Shown in pieces: positions 1-12,244 of a stretch of DNA of 64,000 bases (positions are counted from its first letter, which is position 1; each line of letters starts with the position of its first letter). The translations under genes and the position numbers were made by a program. Location: positions 535,001-599,000 of the forward strand of contig NC_088299.1 of the NCBI RefSeq assembly GCF_032854445.1, read 5' to 3'. The notes beneath the pieces were generated by a model. That model ran no database searches and was not told the origin of the DNA. It worked only from the letters and a program-made list of their open reading frames with translations. Source of the DNA: Liolophura sinensis. Its lineage: Eukaryota; Mollusca; Polyplacophora; Chitonida; Chitonidae.

Positions 1-1633
1 CACCCCACCACGACATGTGACATATAATGACCTTACTATGACACACTTTTGCATTCGGTTTACACATGGCATTTTTTACACGCCATTTCTATACAGCTGT
101 CTGAGTATCCAATGGACTTAGCAATTCGTCTGCTTTTTACACATATTACGTGCACTCATAATCTGTTCTTAAACTGAACAGTTAGGGGAAGTGTACAAAC
201 TGTGTGGAAAATATATTAAACAATAGAAAATCAAGAGAAAAACCAACACAAAGGAATCAAGTCTCATTTCAATAGAAATGGATCTCAGACAACCAATTAT
301 ACATACTGTTACACATACATCATGTATGCATGTAGATGTTGTTATATATGTATGTTCATTACACATATATTTATGGCTGTAGTACAATTTTACAAGCTTA
401 TGTGTAAATTAAGTGTAAATTTTAAACCATGTATTGTAATATGGTAATTAATCCACATATAAATGTCATTCATTCATGTTTTTCGGGAAGGTTTACAGTC
501 GCCAGTAGCTGTCGAGTCATTCTGCTGGATATTTTCATGTTTAAAACTATCCACTTAAATGCATACAGTAGTCATGTCTGGCCATTATTAATAAACAAAT
601 TTGTAGGCAATTCTACTATTTGGTACATATATATGATGAAGGGCAGACTTTCCTGAAATTTACTATGCTTGAATGACACTGTGCATAAGGGCCATTGTCG
701 ATGACCTTCTTGCCCATTACACAGAAGATCTGCATATGCAAATGTAAATGTGGGTAGATAATTTTGGTTGGTAATTGGAGACAATACCTTCATCCTCAAT
801 CCTGTCAATTAACATGTATTCTTCCAGACTAGATCCATTCTGTCCACTTGTTCTCAAAGGCTTACAGTACAATAACTTATTGTAAGACCCACACATAAGC
901 ATGTCAATACTGTACATGTACATGTTACATACATGTACATGCAATGCATGATATTAGGTGGATGTACATGTTTGGGTCAATCTTTCTTGTTGCAAGCCTG
1001 AATGATTATAGCCTATAACAGTGGGCCTATTTCACAAAGCCGGAAGATATGCGTGTACGGGAGTAATGACAGGTGTACATCTACAGGATAGACTGCTGGG
1101 TAGAATGTCTTGTCTAATTGTTTCACAAAATATATGCACAGGTATCAGTTTTGATGAAGCTGTTTAACACTGGCCACTAACTGTCAGTTATAGCTGTGAT
1201 CAGGTGCTGTTTACACTTCATTGTCAGGTCTAGGGATGGGATTGTGGGTCACACTGCAGACCTAACTAGTTAAACAATTACACAGCAGCTCTTCCAAAGC
1301 CAGACAATTACGTAAGAGGAGAAAGCAAGCACACTGGCATGGAGGCCTGATGGTAGGCCCTGTGTCTGCCTTCAGACTATGTGGAATTATGGATCGATCT
1401 ACTCTCCCCTTTTACACAACGCTCTGCTCCGTCAGACTCGGGCTGCATGGCCGTGATCAACTGGCAAAGCTTTCAGCCAACATACGTCATTCCTCACAAT
1501 CAATCGCTTACACCTCTTCACACTGCATTTCTAATTTCAGAGATATATAATGTCTGGGCAAACTGCACAATGCACATGTACATTTAGATCAGAACACTAT
1601 ACTTTTTCATAGGCTATAACTGTAATCGAACAG
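1..1633. other. AT-rich stretch without a supported gene
   Basis: AT-rich DNA with repeated TACATGTACATG palindromes near 915-950. If the minus-strand gene starting at 34556 extends this far, this is its last intron, 3' UTR or downstream flank. A weak exon-like frame ends at a GTAAGG-type donor near position 35 on the minus strand, but nothing else supports it. Confidence 0.4.
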
Positions 1634-1725
1634 CTATGAAATGGCACAAGGAGTAGGTCTGATTATGTATCCATTAACACCTCCATTGTCATCAGACATG
1701 CAAGTACTGGCATTTACAAGGACAC
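1634..1725 (-). CDS. Candidate terminal exon of minus-strand gene
   Basis: Product not recognised. On the minus strand an acceptor (TACATCTTCAG) precedes a frame of 29 codons and a TAG stop, entered in phase 1. The peptide begins VLVNASTCMSDDNGG and contains an N-glycosylation sequon (NAS) and two cysteines, as in a secreted or luminal domain. Its entry phase matches the exit phase of the candidate exon at 4778-4826, and the joined peptide reads RVIG then VLVNAST. Frames of this length arise often by chance and I recognise no homologue, so this is a hypothesis for transcript evidence to test. Confidence 0.22.
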
Positions 1726-1794
1726 CTGAAGATGTACGTCTCACAGCCACAAAATTAATGTTGACATGTCATGGGACATCAAAAAGTATTCCAT

Positions 1795-2054
1795 CAACTC
1801 TCATTTATTTGATGGGTGTTTACACCGTACTCAAGAATATTTCGCTTATACAACGGTGGCCAGCATGACAGCGGCAGAAACCCACAGGAAACATACGACC
1901 ATCTGCAGGTTGCTGGCAGACCTTCCCACATACGGCCGGAGAGGAAGCCAGCATGAGCTGGACTTGAATTCAACTTGACCACATTGTTCCTTGGTCACTG
2001 CGCCGTGCTGGCACGCTAACCACCTCAGCCACAGAGGCCCCCAACTCTCATTTA
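1795..2054 (-). mobile_element. tRNA-derived SINE, family A, with 13 bp TSD
   Basis: A nearly full SINE read on the minus strand. The tRNA-like head lies at about 2020-2041 and the AATAAA-type tail near 1808. The perfect 13 bp repeat CAACTCTCATTTA at 1795-1807 and 2042-2054 is its target-site duplication. The body carries the family hallmarks: a GGCTTCCTCTCCGGCCGTA-like block, a CAGCAACCTGC block and a TTGAGTACGG tail. Confidence 0.88.
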
Positions 2055-2351
2055 AGATGTAGACACAGCATTGAAGGAGGCTTTACATGGTTGTCTTGTC
2101 TCTGGCTAACACAGCACCCATCAACATACATCTACCTGTCCACATTACAGAAATGAGACTGAACTTGAAATGCTCTGCCTCACTTGTCTCTCATCCTTGC
2201 CATCCCTCACCCCAGCCAGATGAGCATCTATCTGCATGCAGAAATGTCCTTATGTATTTGAAAGCATGTACAGTATCAGATTGTGCATGAAGTGACAGTC
2301 CTGTGTTTTGTTCTATCTCAGCAACTTGAATCTGAAGAATCTTAATGACAT

Positions 2352-2513
2352 TAGCACCACAGCACAATGACCCAGGAGCTTCTCACCCATGCAGTCGCTT
2401 TGAGCTCAAGTGCTCGGTTCCTCTCCGGGTCCTGCCCAGTTTCCTTCCACCATAATGATGTCTGCGTCGTATAAGTTAAATATTCTTGATTATGGTACAA
2501 AACATCGGCTGTA
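2352..2513 (+). mobile_element. SINE family A, 5'-truncated and internally deleted
   Basis: Matches the family A body from the CACCCAGGAGCCTCTCACC segment to the CTTGAGTACGG tail. The central block between the TCCTCTCCGG and CCTGCCCGGTTTCC motifs is deleted, and the A-box head is missing. There is no clear target-site duplication. Confidence 0.7.
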
Positions 2514-2632
2514 AACACTGAATTAGAGTAGAAGGTCCAATAAGAATCAAAGGTTAAATAAGCATCACCGGAATACAAGACACATGCATGCATGTATGAA
2601 GGATGCACATGTATTAAAATACACTACACGCT

Positions 2633-2886
2633 AATATTAATAGGTTTATTTGATTGGTGTTTTAAGCCATACTCAAGAATATTTCACTTATACGACGGCA
2701 GCCAGCATCATGGTGGGATGAAACCTGGCAGAGCCCGGGGACAGGCCTTCCTACTTATGGCCAGAAAGGAAGCCAGCATGAGCTGGACTTGAACTCACAG
2801 CAACCGTATTGGTGACAGACTCCTGGGTTATTACACTGTGCTAGCACACTAACCAACTGAGCCACAGAGGCCCCAATATTAATAGG
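2633..2886 (-). mobile_element. SINE family A with 12 bp TSD
   Basis: Minus-strand copy (2645-2874) flanked by the perfect 12 bp repeat AATATTAATAGG at 2633-2644 and 2875-2886. The head (TGGCTCAGTTGGTTAG-like) is at the right end. An internal stretch around the CAGCAACCTGCGGATGG block is missing compared with the fullest copies at 23458 and 52084. Confidence 0.9.
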
Positions 2887-4777
2887 TGATTGTACACCAG
2901 AAATGCATGTGTAATTGGAAATACATCTTAGAAATAACCTGTATCACCATAAAAACTAAACTTTCCCACAAATATTTGTATATCTGATACTTTTCCAAAA
3001 ACACAAACATATCCACCCACAATGTACCGGTACATACATTTTCATATCCCTTTACTTTTTCATATTCAAAAATGTGATCCAAATCACGTACAAACATGTA
3101 CACGTATAGTGCACTGACAAGTACTTCATGCTCAGTTCTTTAAACACCTATATAATAGTATATCTATACTTACATGTACACTATATACTATTCTTACACA
3201 CAAGCCTTTTCCACACTTCCTCAAAAATGCATGATTCATGTTAGATTCAGAATGCATTTGCCTGATTTTCTCACCGTGCAGAGTTTTATTCAGTTTGCCC
3301 TTGAAGATGATAATACCCTAGTTTTCACCCCACCCCTCAGACCCATCTCCTCCCTTAGCAAGAGCAGTAGCATTCTTGTACAGGTTGGCAGCCATAGGCT
3401 GCTCTCAGCTCCTACATGTTTGTGTAGACTAATCGGGCGAGGAATGAGAAGCCGATGGCCACATTGGCACATGGCAGGCCTGCAGGTAGACTACATGTAC
3501 ATGTAACTCTAACAACATAATCTACTTTTACATGTTCCTATCAGATTTTCCCAGAGGCTTTGACATTATGCCAGCAACATTTTAGCTTCATCTGAAGCAA
3601 GTGGCACCTCCTCCACAGATGTGTATGTAAAAATAGTTCCTTAATCAGCTCTGTCTAATTACATCATATCAACTAATGGAGTTATCAGGGCCCAAGAAGG
3701 CCAGTTGAAGGGGCCAGAAGTAGGGAAGCTGGTGGACTCAACAGCAGTCTTTATCTGGCTGGGCTTTGATGTAAACTGTTACCAGCTCTGACCTCTGACA
3801 CATGGGCTTAAGAGGCTGATGGTAGTGATAACATGAACTCCAGGCTATGTACACTACTGCCAACCAAATCAATGCCTTATTTGGGGAAATCACCAACATC
3901 CCTTAGAATTTTCCCTTCACATGTATACATGTATGTGCATGTATCCAAATAATAATAATGATTACAATCTTCTGTAATACCTGGTTTAATGTTTAGAAAA
4001 GTTAATTTGTCAGAATAGATCCACAGCATGGAGTAGCCCACACTACTTGTTTCCTACATGTCAGCTCACATCGCACACTGACCTACTGTCAAATGACATA
4101 CTTGTTTGGATAAGAAATAACTTTTTAAAGCATAAATCTACTTTTACATGCATCAACTATTCATGACAAATTGATTGGTAGAATCCGAACAAAATTAACT
4201 TTAATTTTCTTTTCTCCAATTAATATGTATCTCTTGTTCCCTATCAAATTAACATACAGTAGGCCATGTGTTTATAGCCATGTTTACACGTTGTTCATGA
4301 ACATGCACATACATCTGAACAAGCTGTAACGCCCAGACACAATCCCTTCCTCTGTAACGCATACAGAAGAAATTAATTACAAAGTGATAAACACATTGCC
4401 TAAGATAACTTCTGCCACATGTGACTGTGTGTGTGTGCGCGCGCATGTGTGCAGAGGAACACACTGGGTGTACAGTTATTCCTAAAAGTCTGTTGATGGC
4501 CCAGAAAACTCGTCTGATTTCTTTCATCACCATGATGAGCCAAGGAGGAGTACCAGATATAAATATCACCAGACACCACATGCAAATAAAACCTTATCAG
4601 ATAAGACAAGCAGAAATTAAAAACTGAGGTCACAGCTCCTTAATTATCAGTCTGCTAGTCAGCGCCAGTCAAACAGACACTTCCTGTCTCCGTCTGCGTG
4701 AGTGCTCTATCTGTAGAGACACTCTGAAACCTTTCCAGCACATTTTCTACTCCCCACAGACACTCTGCTCATCTCAC
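2887..4777. other. Non-coding stretch, nothing firm
   Basis: Mostly AT-rich with scattered ACATGT palindromes. Around 3680-3850 composition becomes more GC-rich and unique-looking, like the blocks at 7540-7740 and 20640-21050, but no frame with splice sites stands out. A short TG/CG run lies near 4425-4450. Confidence 0.4.
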
Positions 4778-4826
4778 CTATAACGCGAGGTCTCAAACAT
4801 GGAGATCCAGAGTTACCTCCCTTCAG
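4778..4826 (-). CDS. Candidate internal exon of minus-strand gene
   Basis: Unrecognised. A 49 bp minus-strand segment between acceptor CACGTTTCACAG and donor ATAG|GTGAGA. Only one frame is open (phase 0 in, phase 1 out), giving LKGGNSGSPCLRPRVIG. A GxSGSP motif followed by RVIGV resembles the region around the catalytic serine of trypsin-fold proteins, but no His or Asp exon was found, so this is a weak hint. The candidate exon at 5010-5071 lies 183 bp upstream in transcript order and leaves in phase 0, exactly as required here. Confidence 0.28.
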
Positions 4827-5009
4827 CTGTGAAACGTGAAGGAGGAACATGTGAAAACATTTCAAAGTACATGTAGTACATGGAAATGCAGTAAATAATT
4901 TCCCAGTTTCCCTGTATTGTGAACATGGTGTACACATATTACATGTAACTATCTTTAACAGAGGTTCATGCCGGGCACAATGTAAAGTAGTACATGACTA
5001 GTTACTTAC

Positions 5010-5071
5010 TAACTTTATTCCAATGTTACCGACATGGGTGAACTCTTTGTGCTCTAAGGTCCTTGTGCTTT
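5010..5071 (-). CDS. Candidate internal exon of minus-strand gene
   Basis: Unrecognised. A 62 bp minus-strand segment with acceptor GAGACTTACAG and a consensus donor GTAAGTAAC. The frame entered in phase 1 is open for 20 codons (STRTLEHKEFTHVGNIGIKL) and leaves in phase 0. It joins in frame to the candidate exon at 4778-4826 across a 183 bp intron. Phase agreement of neighbouring candidates is the main support, and chance cannot be excluded. Confidence 0.28.
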
Positions 5072-7840
5072 CTGTAAGTCTCAATCCATCACGAGTACAT
5101 TTTTTATGCTGGACTGACAAATTAGCAAATTATCCATCTAAATTTCAAGCATACATGTTTACCAAAAGACAAACAAGAGCACAGACTCTCTGGTAGTATG
5201 CCAAGTTGAGATATATCAGAAATCCAGAATTGTGTGATCTGAAATTGCCAATTAGAGCAATGTAATGACTGAGGTAATGTTAGACAACAATGAAGCTGTG
5301 GGACAGTGATACACTGCAGAACATGATTCATGAAGGTATATACTGTATATACATATGTAATATAAGCCCCATGTTACCACGGCAACCAGCATTAGGTCAT
5401 TATGATCTTAGCAAACAGTACAAAGTACATGTACAGTGTATGTGTATCACAATTAATCTAAATAAAGTTGAGTTCCATCTATAGCCATAAATATTATTGA
5501 CGCAAGTAAGTTTTCATAAACCTGCTTAGGACTAATATTCATCTATATGTGTATACATAGTTTGCCATACACATGCATGTATTAACTCAAGTTAATAACC
5601 TTGTTCATTTGGTTTGTTTGGTTGATTATTTTACAACAGTGTCTGCTGTGGCAGACTGCCCTCAGTGATGACAGGAAGACAGTGCTGAATCACTGGAATG
5701 GCATGCCAAAGAGATATGATGCCAAACTATGTACATGTAGCAGTATACTGTACACGTGAAGACACTATACTGACCACCACCCCTATCTTACACTCAAGAC
5801 AAAGACTGCTGATTTTAAACTCTTAGATTCAATCAGACTTTGGCAATTGCTCTGTAAATAACAAAACAGACAGTTAAACCATACATGTCATTTAGATACA
5901 TTTTTTATAAATGCCTTTGTGAAAACTTATGATGAACACATATATCTATAAGTTAATTTATGAATGTCCATTCTTTTGCACATTTGTACCCCTTTTTTCT
6001 TTCTGCTTCTTTTTTGCTAATGACCAGTATCTAAATAGGAGACATTTCTAGTTGAATAATCTCCAGTGGTGGAGAATTGAGGCGTGTATTGACCTGCAAC
6101 CTGTCTAGACTGTGAGGCTCAAGTGTGGGGGTCTCACATCACACCCTAAAATGAGTAAAACATATCCAGACATTGCTGCAAATAACAGCCAGTCTGATTT
6201 CCTTAATACCAGAGCCACTGAAGCTAAGAACTGTCACTGAATAGGGACACTAAGCTTTATTTTTTTAAATACATGCACTGGTATACGGATATAGCATTCA
6301 GGTTCATATTACAACTTGTTTTTGCCATACAGGTCTATGAGGTCACACCTTGGTATGCAATTCACATGAAACATCAAGAGGCAGCTGTATTTCACCTAGC
6401 GCCAGACACAGCTCATATGTGCAATTACATCTGTTTAAATAAAACTCTGCCAGACAAAACTGCAAATTAAAATAGCAGGTAAAAAATAGTTTTTGCATGC
6501 ATGAATAGAAAAAACAGTTAAATGACACAATTAAATTCGGTATAATCACATTATATAAATGCACATAAATATTATGTCCATTGTTGTTCAAGCATAAATT
6601 AATGCGTCCACATGTACATGTAGAGCCATGTAGGTGTCGTATGTAACTTTAAATGTCATAAGCTATGTACGTATTCACTTCAGACTGACAGGAACACCCC
6701 ATTTCATATAAACAGCTGAATTCTCAGAAAACAAAAATCAGAAAATACATACAATACAATACATTGTTTGCAGTGGAGAAATGATACTTTTGTGAAAATT
6801 GTTCAGATGGGGCAAAATGGGTCTTTTTTACCATCTTCTTTTTCATTGTAAATGTATATGTAAGACAGGTATACATGTATTTGTATAACACATTTCACAT
6901 AGGTTCAACAAACGCCACACAACAACATATACCTGTACATGTAAATGTGGCTAACATGCATATAATATATAGATTATTATCAGACTTCAGACTTCTGTAC
7001 ATGTATCATACCACACTTAAAACAATATTCAAGTTCATTATCTTAGATCTGACAAGAAAATGTTCATTGTCATAAAACGTCAAAGATATCTAGCTGCTAA
7101 CTCTAGACCAACAGATGTAAATTTCAATATGTCTCCTCACAACACACTATATATGTATGTATATGTATCTCAGACTTATCACTATTAATTTCTAGTTGTA
7201 TAGCTATTTTAATATTTTTTGCTTACTTAAATTAAAATAGCAAGTAAGATTTACATCTTATTTACAGCTAACAAGTTGTTTCTTTCTTTAAATTTTAGTA
7301 CCTTCAATTCTATTGATTTCACCAAGCCTTAAATGCTGGGGTGTACCAAAAGCCTAAACAGAAAAACCAACAGAAATACCCATGATGTTACAGTTCGCTT
7401 AATTGATCATTGTCTTTATCCACTGGCATGCTAGGTGTTCACAGCCCCTTTGGGTGGGCAGTGGTGAAAGTATGCAGAGCTGTGAGTGAACTAACTGTCT
7501 TTACATCACTGCTCATTGTTCAGGTCAGGAAGAAGTGACCAGCTGACAGACAGCCTGGCCACTGAAACAGCTGCTCTGTGTTGATCTGCCAGACTGACCA
7601 GCAAGCTCTCCAGCCGTCTGACCTACTTTAGGCCACAGACATGAGGTCACCACCACCTAGGGCAGCAGGTCACAGACAGGTCAGGGGTTACTGAGGACAA
7701 ACAGCTCCCAGCTCACTGAGGTAGGCAAGCCAGACCACAGGCCACTTACATGTACCAGTTATTGCACACAATAGAGGCCATATTTTGCTTTGTTGCTGCA
7801 TAACATGTACATCTAGTCTTAAGTACTAGTAGACTTTCAT
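5072..7840. other. Non-coding stretch with one exon-like frame
   Basis: Mostly AT-rich intron-like DNA. A + strand frame follows a plausible acceptor at 5640 (see findings). The segment 7540-7740 is noticeably GC-richer and unique. No repeat family was recognised here apart from ACATGT palindromes. Confidence 0.35.
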
Positions 7841-7853
7841 TTCAGAAAGTGGA

Positions 7854-7876
7854 CATATATATATATATATATATAT
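7854..7876. repeat. (TA)n microsatellite
   Basis: About 11 perfect TA units, followed 70 bp later by a G-homopolymer run (about 7944-7960). Confidence 0.95.
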
Positions 7877-8740
7877 CTTAAAAGAGAAATGCTTGTATTC
7901 TATCTAGTTTACATATATAACTTTCTCGTCCTTTTATTTTTTTGGGGGAGGGGGGGGGGGTCAATTTTCCATCTTTTTTTCTTTCTCTCACTCCAATTTA
8001 CTGGATAACAATTCCAGTAGTAAATTGAATTTTATTCAACAAGGATATTGGTTGGATACAAACTCATGAATTTCCTCAAAAGAAATTAATTTAATCTCGT
8101 GCGCAAGACGATCCCAGAAAAGGGAATAGTATTGCAGAAGGCAAAAATAAAACATGGTGATATGTTAAGACGTGATGGATTGGTCTCACGAATTTTCACA
8201 GTAAGCCAGACCAATTACAGGAAATAAAGTAATTATCAGTTTATCTAGTGGCTTTCTGTTTAGGAAAGCGGAGCTGAATAAGGAAGGATACACCATAGTC
8301 TGTTAGGCAAGATAAATAATGACGGATGGGCAAAATGTGATTACAGGAGCTGGCATAGTGAAGCAGCCTACTGCGTTTCAACTGTCAGCCTTCTCATTCA
8401 TACCAGCAGATTCCCAAGACGTCCTAGTCAACAGAATTATACAAATCACACCAGGGATCTACATGAATTACACATGGTCGAGAGTGTACAACTTCCACCA
8501 CAACAGACAGCGTGTGAAGGAAGAAGAAGGCCATTTTTTACCAACTGTACACATACAAATTAAAGTACACATACCTCAAAAGTCCAGGCCTAGAGGAAGC
8601 CTGGTCCAGTCGTTATTGTCTTTGCCAGGATCAACAACCAGTACTTTTCACTTACACGGTCAGTTTTATAGGTGGAGGAAAGCAGAGTGTCTAACATAAA
8701 ACCACTGACCTATGGCAACACTACAGAGTGAACCTATGAG

Positions 8741-8961
8741 TATTTATTTATATGATTGGTGTTTTACACCGTGCTCAAGAATATTTCACTTATACGATGG
8801 CAGCCAGCATTCTGGAGGGACTAAACCGGGCACAGCCCTGGGGAAACCCAGGATCACCTGCAGGTTGCTGGAAGGCCTTCCCACCTACAGCCGGAGAGGA
8901 CGCCTGTATGAGCTGCATTTGAACTCACAGTGACCACATTGGTGAGGACTCATGGGCTCAT
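8741..8961 (-). mobile_element. SINE family A, head missing, fused to family B
   Basis: Minus-strand family A body and tail, with the TCTTGAGCACGG tail at the left. At its head side it ends abruptly in the tail of a family B element at about 8962, so the pair is a composite or nested insertion. Confidence 0.82.
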
Positions 8962-9297
8962 GGAGTGAGTGCTTGGGGTTTATTGTTGTATTTAACAATT
9001 TTCAATCATATAACAACGAAGGAATCCTTAGAGTGCATGTAATGTTGCAGGATGGATTTCCAACGCTCTTTTACCTAGAGCTGCATCACTCAGAGGCCTT
9101 ATCGAAGGCAAGTGAGCCGCCCCGCTCAAGCCATTACAGTGATACAGGTCAACCAGTCATTGCACTATCCCCTTCATGCTGAACACCAAGTGAGGAAGTT
9201 ACTTCGTCTTTTAGGTCTTAGGTGTGACTCGACCCAGGATTGACCCTGGATCTGCTGCTCCCGAAGCGGATGCTATCGGGGCCGGTAGGTCAGTGAA
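8962..9297 (-). mobile_element. tRNA-derived SINE, family B
   Basis: Minus-strand copy of a second SINE family, sharing its whole length with 11873-12232 and 51216-51549. The tail (GAGTGAGTGCTTGGGG on the + strand) is at the left. The head at the right carries CGAAGCGGATGC and a GATTGACCCTGGATC B-box-like block. It is somewhat degraded at the head. Confidence 0.8.
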
Positions 9298-10345
9298 AGA
9301 TGTACATGTATGAACCTATAGAAGCAGACATACAGGTACATACAGTGTATGCATGATTTCCAACACACAAATGAGCATACCCCTCTCCAACCTCGCTTGC
9401 AGTAATCAAATACCACTGCTATAGGTACGAAAAGAACGAAATATTTTCACAGACCACATGCAAGTCTGAACATGTGCACATACATGTATGTACACAAGTA
9501 CCTGTACCTCACATACATGTAGCAAGTCTGGGACTACGTGTTATGACTATAACCAATGTTCACAAAGTTAGTGCCATTTTAGACAGTGCACTGAAAACTA
9601 AGCACGCCTAAAAACCGTGCCCTGACTTGGTATGACTTAATTAATGCATGTACCTCCACAAACACTTAGTGTAGAAACAAAATATTAGCGTGCATACCAG
9701 GCATATGTGCATGGATGCATTTACACACCAAATACAATTCGTCTTTTAGAGTGCATACCTACATGTATAACTGTCACACACTACCTTATTTCTTTGCATG
9801 CTTAACAGCAACACTGAATGCAATATATTCCTTTTCAAGTTCTGATTTTGGCATTTAATTTTGTTTCTTGAGTTCGCTAACATCATAATTTCAGTGAAAA
9901 TATAACATGCCCTCAGATATACTGTTAAAAAACATCACCAGGTGGACATAATAAAAGGTTGAAAAATAGGCAACATGTAAAGGCTTTTCAGGATCAATTT
10001 CAAAATGGAATGAGCCACAAGCGGATATTTTAGGTTTTAGTAAAATGTCTGGTATGCATGTAGTAATAGTTTAAAAACATTTCTTGAACCATAACTAGAA
10101 TCCCGATGTCTGAAATACCCCCCTGCCATGCCCTAGAATTTCCAAAAATAAAAGAAAGAAAATTAAGAAAAACTTAAAAGAAATGACAGGATGTCGCATT
10201 GCTTAGCTTGGCTTCATATAGATTGTTTCATGGGCCATTCCTGGCATGCACTGATTGCACTACAGGTACATCCAGCTTGAATGGAGAAATGCAGCATTCA
10301 TAAGAGTAAAAAGTATACATGCAAATCCATTACCGGAACTGCACT
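9298..10345. other. AT-rich non-coding stretch
   Basis: Contains several TACATGTA palindromes (9300-9320, 9480-9525). No exon or repeat boundary could be supported. Confidence 0.4.
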
Positions 10346-10349
10346 AAGT

Positions 10350-10735
10350 ACCTGAATGGGAGTAATTATGAAAATAATTTCCGGATTGTAAAGAAACTTG
10401 AGCATGTACAAGTTTAGATTAATCGGGAAGATGTGTGGTAAGTTTCATAGAAATAGGTTCAGTACCTTAGGAAGAGTTGCATAGACAAAATCTGAATACA
10501 TGGAAATCCCTATTATGCAAAATCCTAAGTGGACGTAATTATGAAAATAATGGACATGGAAAAGCACTGTTACGCAAAGTCCTAAATGGGGTAAAAACTA
10601 TACCAGAATGTAAATAAACTTAACCATGCAAAACTTTAGCTTTTAGGAAAGATGTACTGTATGCTGAGTTTCATAGAAATAGGTTCAGTACTTTAGGAAG
10701 AGTTAAATAAATGGACGTAATTATGAAAATAATTA
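10350..10735 (+). repeat. Degenerate tandem repeat, about 170-230 bp unit
   Basis: The block GTAATTATGAAAATAA occurs at 10362, 10535 and 10717. The block AGTTTCATAGAAATAGG followed by TTCAGTAC occurs at 10441 and 10667. The copies differ by indels, so this is an old two-to-three-copy tandem array of an unknown unit. Confidence 0.75.
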
Positions 10736-11050
10736 CCAGATTGTTGGATTATCATAAAAATGCTTATGTCTTCATACTACAGGCAGTTATTACATACATG
10801 TTTAACATCAGTTCACAATTAGTCTACAGACCAAGACCACAAACTCCACTGCACGCAATGTGCATACCTGCATACATGTATGGAAAAGGATATCCGCCAA
10901 AACTGTGTGTGTGTAACTTTGAACGTTGCAAGCTCTACACCGAAATGTGCATATGGTATGTAATCTGTACATGGCCAATTGTGATGCTCCAGGTTCTGTC
11001 TTTCCCACGAGAAAGCTTGTAAGTGCGTTGAAATTTCAAGGGAGGAATTA

Positions 11051-11142
11051 GCGCCCCGTTGTCATAACTGTGCATCACCACACATGAGTGCTCAAGCTGC
11101 TCTCATCTGTTGCGATGCCCCGTTATGACATCAGGGAGCGCT
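11051..11142. repeat. Imperfect palindrome (foldback element)
   Basis: Arms of about 40 bp (11051-11090 and 11099-11142) are inverted copies with an 8 bp loop. Both carry GTCATAA, a GCATC core and a CAYATGAG end. A single related arm recurs at 12877-12920. This fits a small foldback or MITE-type element. Confidence 0.72.
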
Positions 11143-11573
11143 TCTGTCAATGGTAAATTGAAATAACAACCGTTCCGAAGTCAAGAATTACGACATTCGT
11201 TTCAGCTGATTTCCCATGTTCAGTCAGAGTTGTGTGCTCTTTTCTTTCTTACTTCATAAGAAATATTTTCATTTGGTGAAAGGTAAATTTATTAGACTTC
11301 ATGTTTTAAAATTTTATTGCCCCAAGACCATTTTTGGTATGTATTCTTTTGTTGGCTGTTGGCTAGTACTCTTATGACTCTTGGTACATGAACGGGCTGT
11401 AGAACTTAACTGGTATTAATGATAGGGTTCACATGAAGTTCAAATAAAAGTCAAATAAAGTCTAGAAGCAAACTGCTCCAAATACACTCTTGCTCTTTCT
11501 GCTTAGATTTTCGATCATGTACATGTATAATCATAGAACTTGCTTTCATTTCTGTCTGACATTGGATTCAATT

Positions 11574-11803
11574 TACAGCGTGTCCCAGAAGTTGTGCACC
11601 ATCCTGATTTTCATTTTTTTCTGTGTTTCAGATTTAATACTGATTGTAACTTTTTTCCTCTCATTCAGAGTTAATTATGGCTAATAAACTAACAGTACAA
11701 GAAAGAGTTGAACTGATTTTTATGTTTGGAAGAGATGGGGAAATACAGAACTCAAGCATTCAGCCTCAACCTGGATTGTGCGCGACTTCTGGGTCACCCT
11801 GTA
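11574..11803 (+). mobile_element. Short TIR element (MITE) with transposase start
   Basis: The termini are inverted: TACAGCGTGTCCCAGAAGT at 11574-11592 and the complement of TACAGGGTGACCCAGAAGT at 11785-11803. Inside, an ATG at 11677 opens a frame beginning MANKLTVQERVELIFMFGRD, like the helix-turn-helix start of transposases of elements with TACAGGGTG-type ends. The rest of the transposase is absent, so this is a non-autonomous deletion derivative. Family placement is inference. Confidence 0.72.
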
Positions 11804-11860
11804 TATAGAAGTGCACAGTTGCTGTTGCTGTCCTTGAAAGCGAAAGTAATACTCAATGAG

Positions 11861-12244
11861 CAAATGTGAAGAGTTAGTGAGCAAGTGCTTGAGGTTTAAC
11901 ATCATACTTAACAATTTTTCAGTCATATGATGACGAAGGAATCCTTAGTGCATATAATGTGCCTCCTTGTTGCAGGACAGATTTCCACTGCTCTTTTTTA
12001 TCTAGTGCTGCTTCACTGAGATGCCTTACCGAAGGCAAGTAAGCCGCCCCACCCAAGCCATTATACTGATATGGGTCAACCGGTTGTTGCACTATCCCCT
12101 TCATGCTGAACCACAAGCAAGAAAGTTCCAACTTCCTCTTTTAAGGTCTTAGGTCTGACTCGACCTGGGACTGACCCCAGATCTACCGCCTCCCGAAGCG
12201 GACGCTCTACCAAATGTGCTATTAGAGCCAGTCAAATGTGAAGA
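11861..12244 (-). mobile_element. SINE family B with 12 bp TSD (best copy)
   Basis: Element 11873-12232 flanked by the perfect direct repeat CAAATGTGAAGA (11861-11872 and 12233-12244). Read on the minus strand, the head is tRNA-like: an A-box-like TAGCACATTTGGTAGAGCG, a stem region GTCCGCTTCGGGAGGCGG, and a B-box-like GGGGTCAGTCCC. The tail at the left is a variant of GACGTTAAACCCCAAGCAC. It inserted about 60 bp from the MITE at 11574-11803. Confidence 0.88.

Noticed and set aside
8319-8699. 126-codon plus-strand frame
   Set aside because: Longest frame outside the repeats, but no recognisable domain. Its 3' part is repeat-poor but lacks splice or transcript signals. Several frames of 105-120 codons occur by chance in this window.
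12180-12232. tRNA-like sequence
   Set aside because: It is the head of SINE family B inside a target-site duplication, not an independent tRNA gene.
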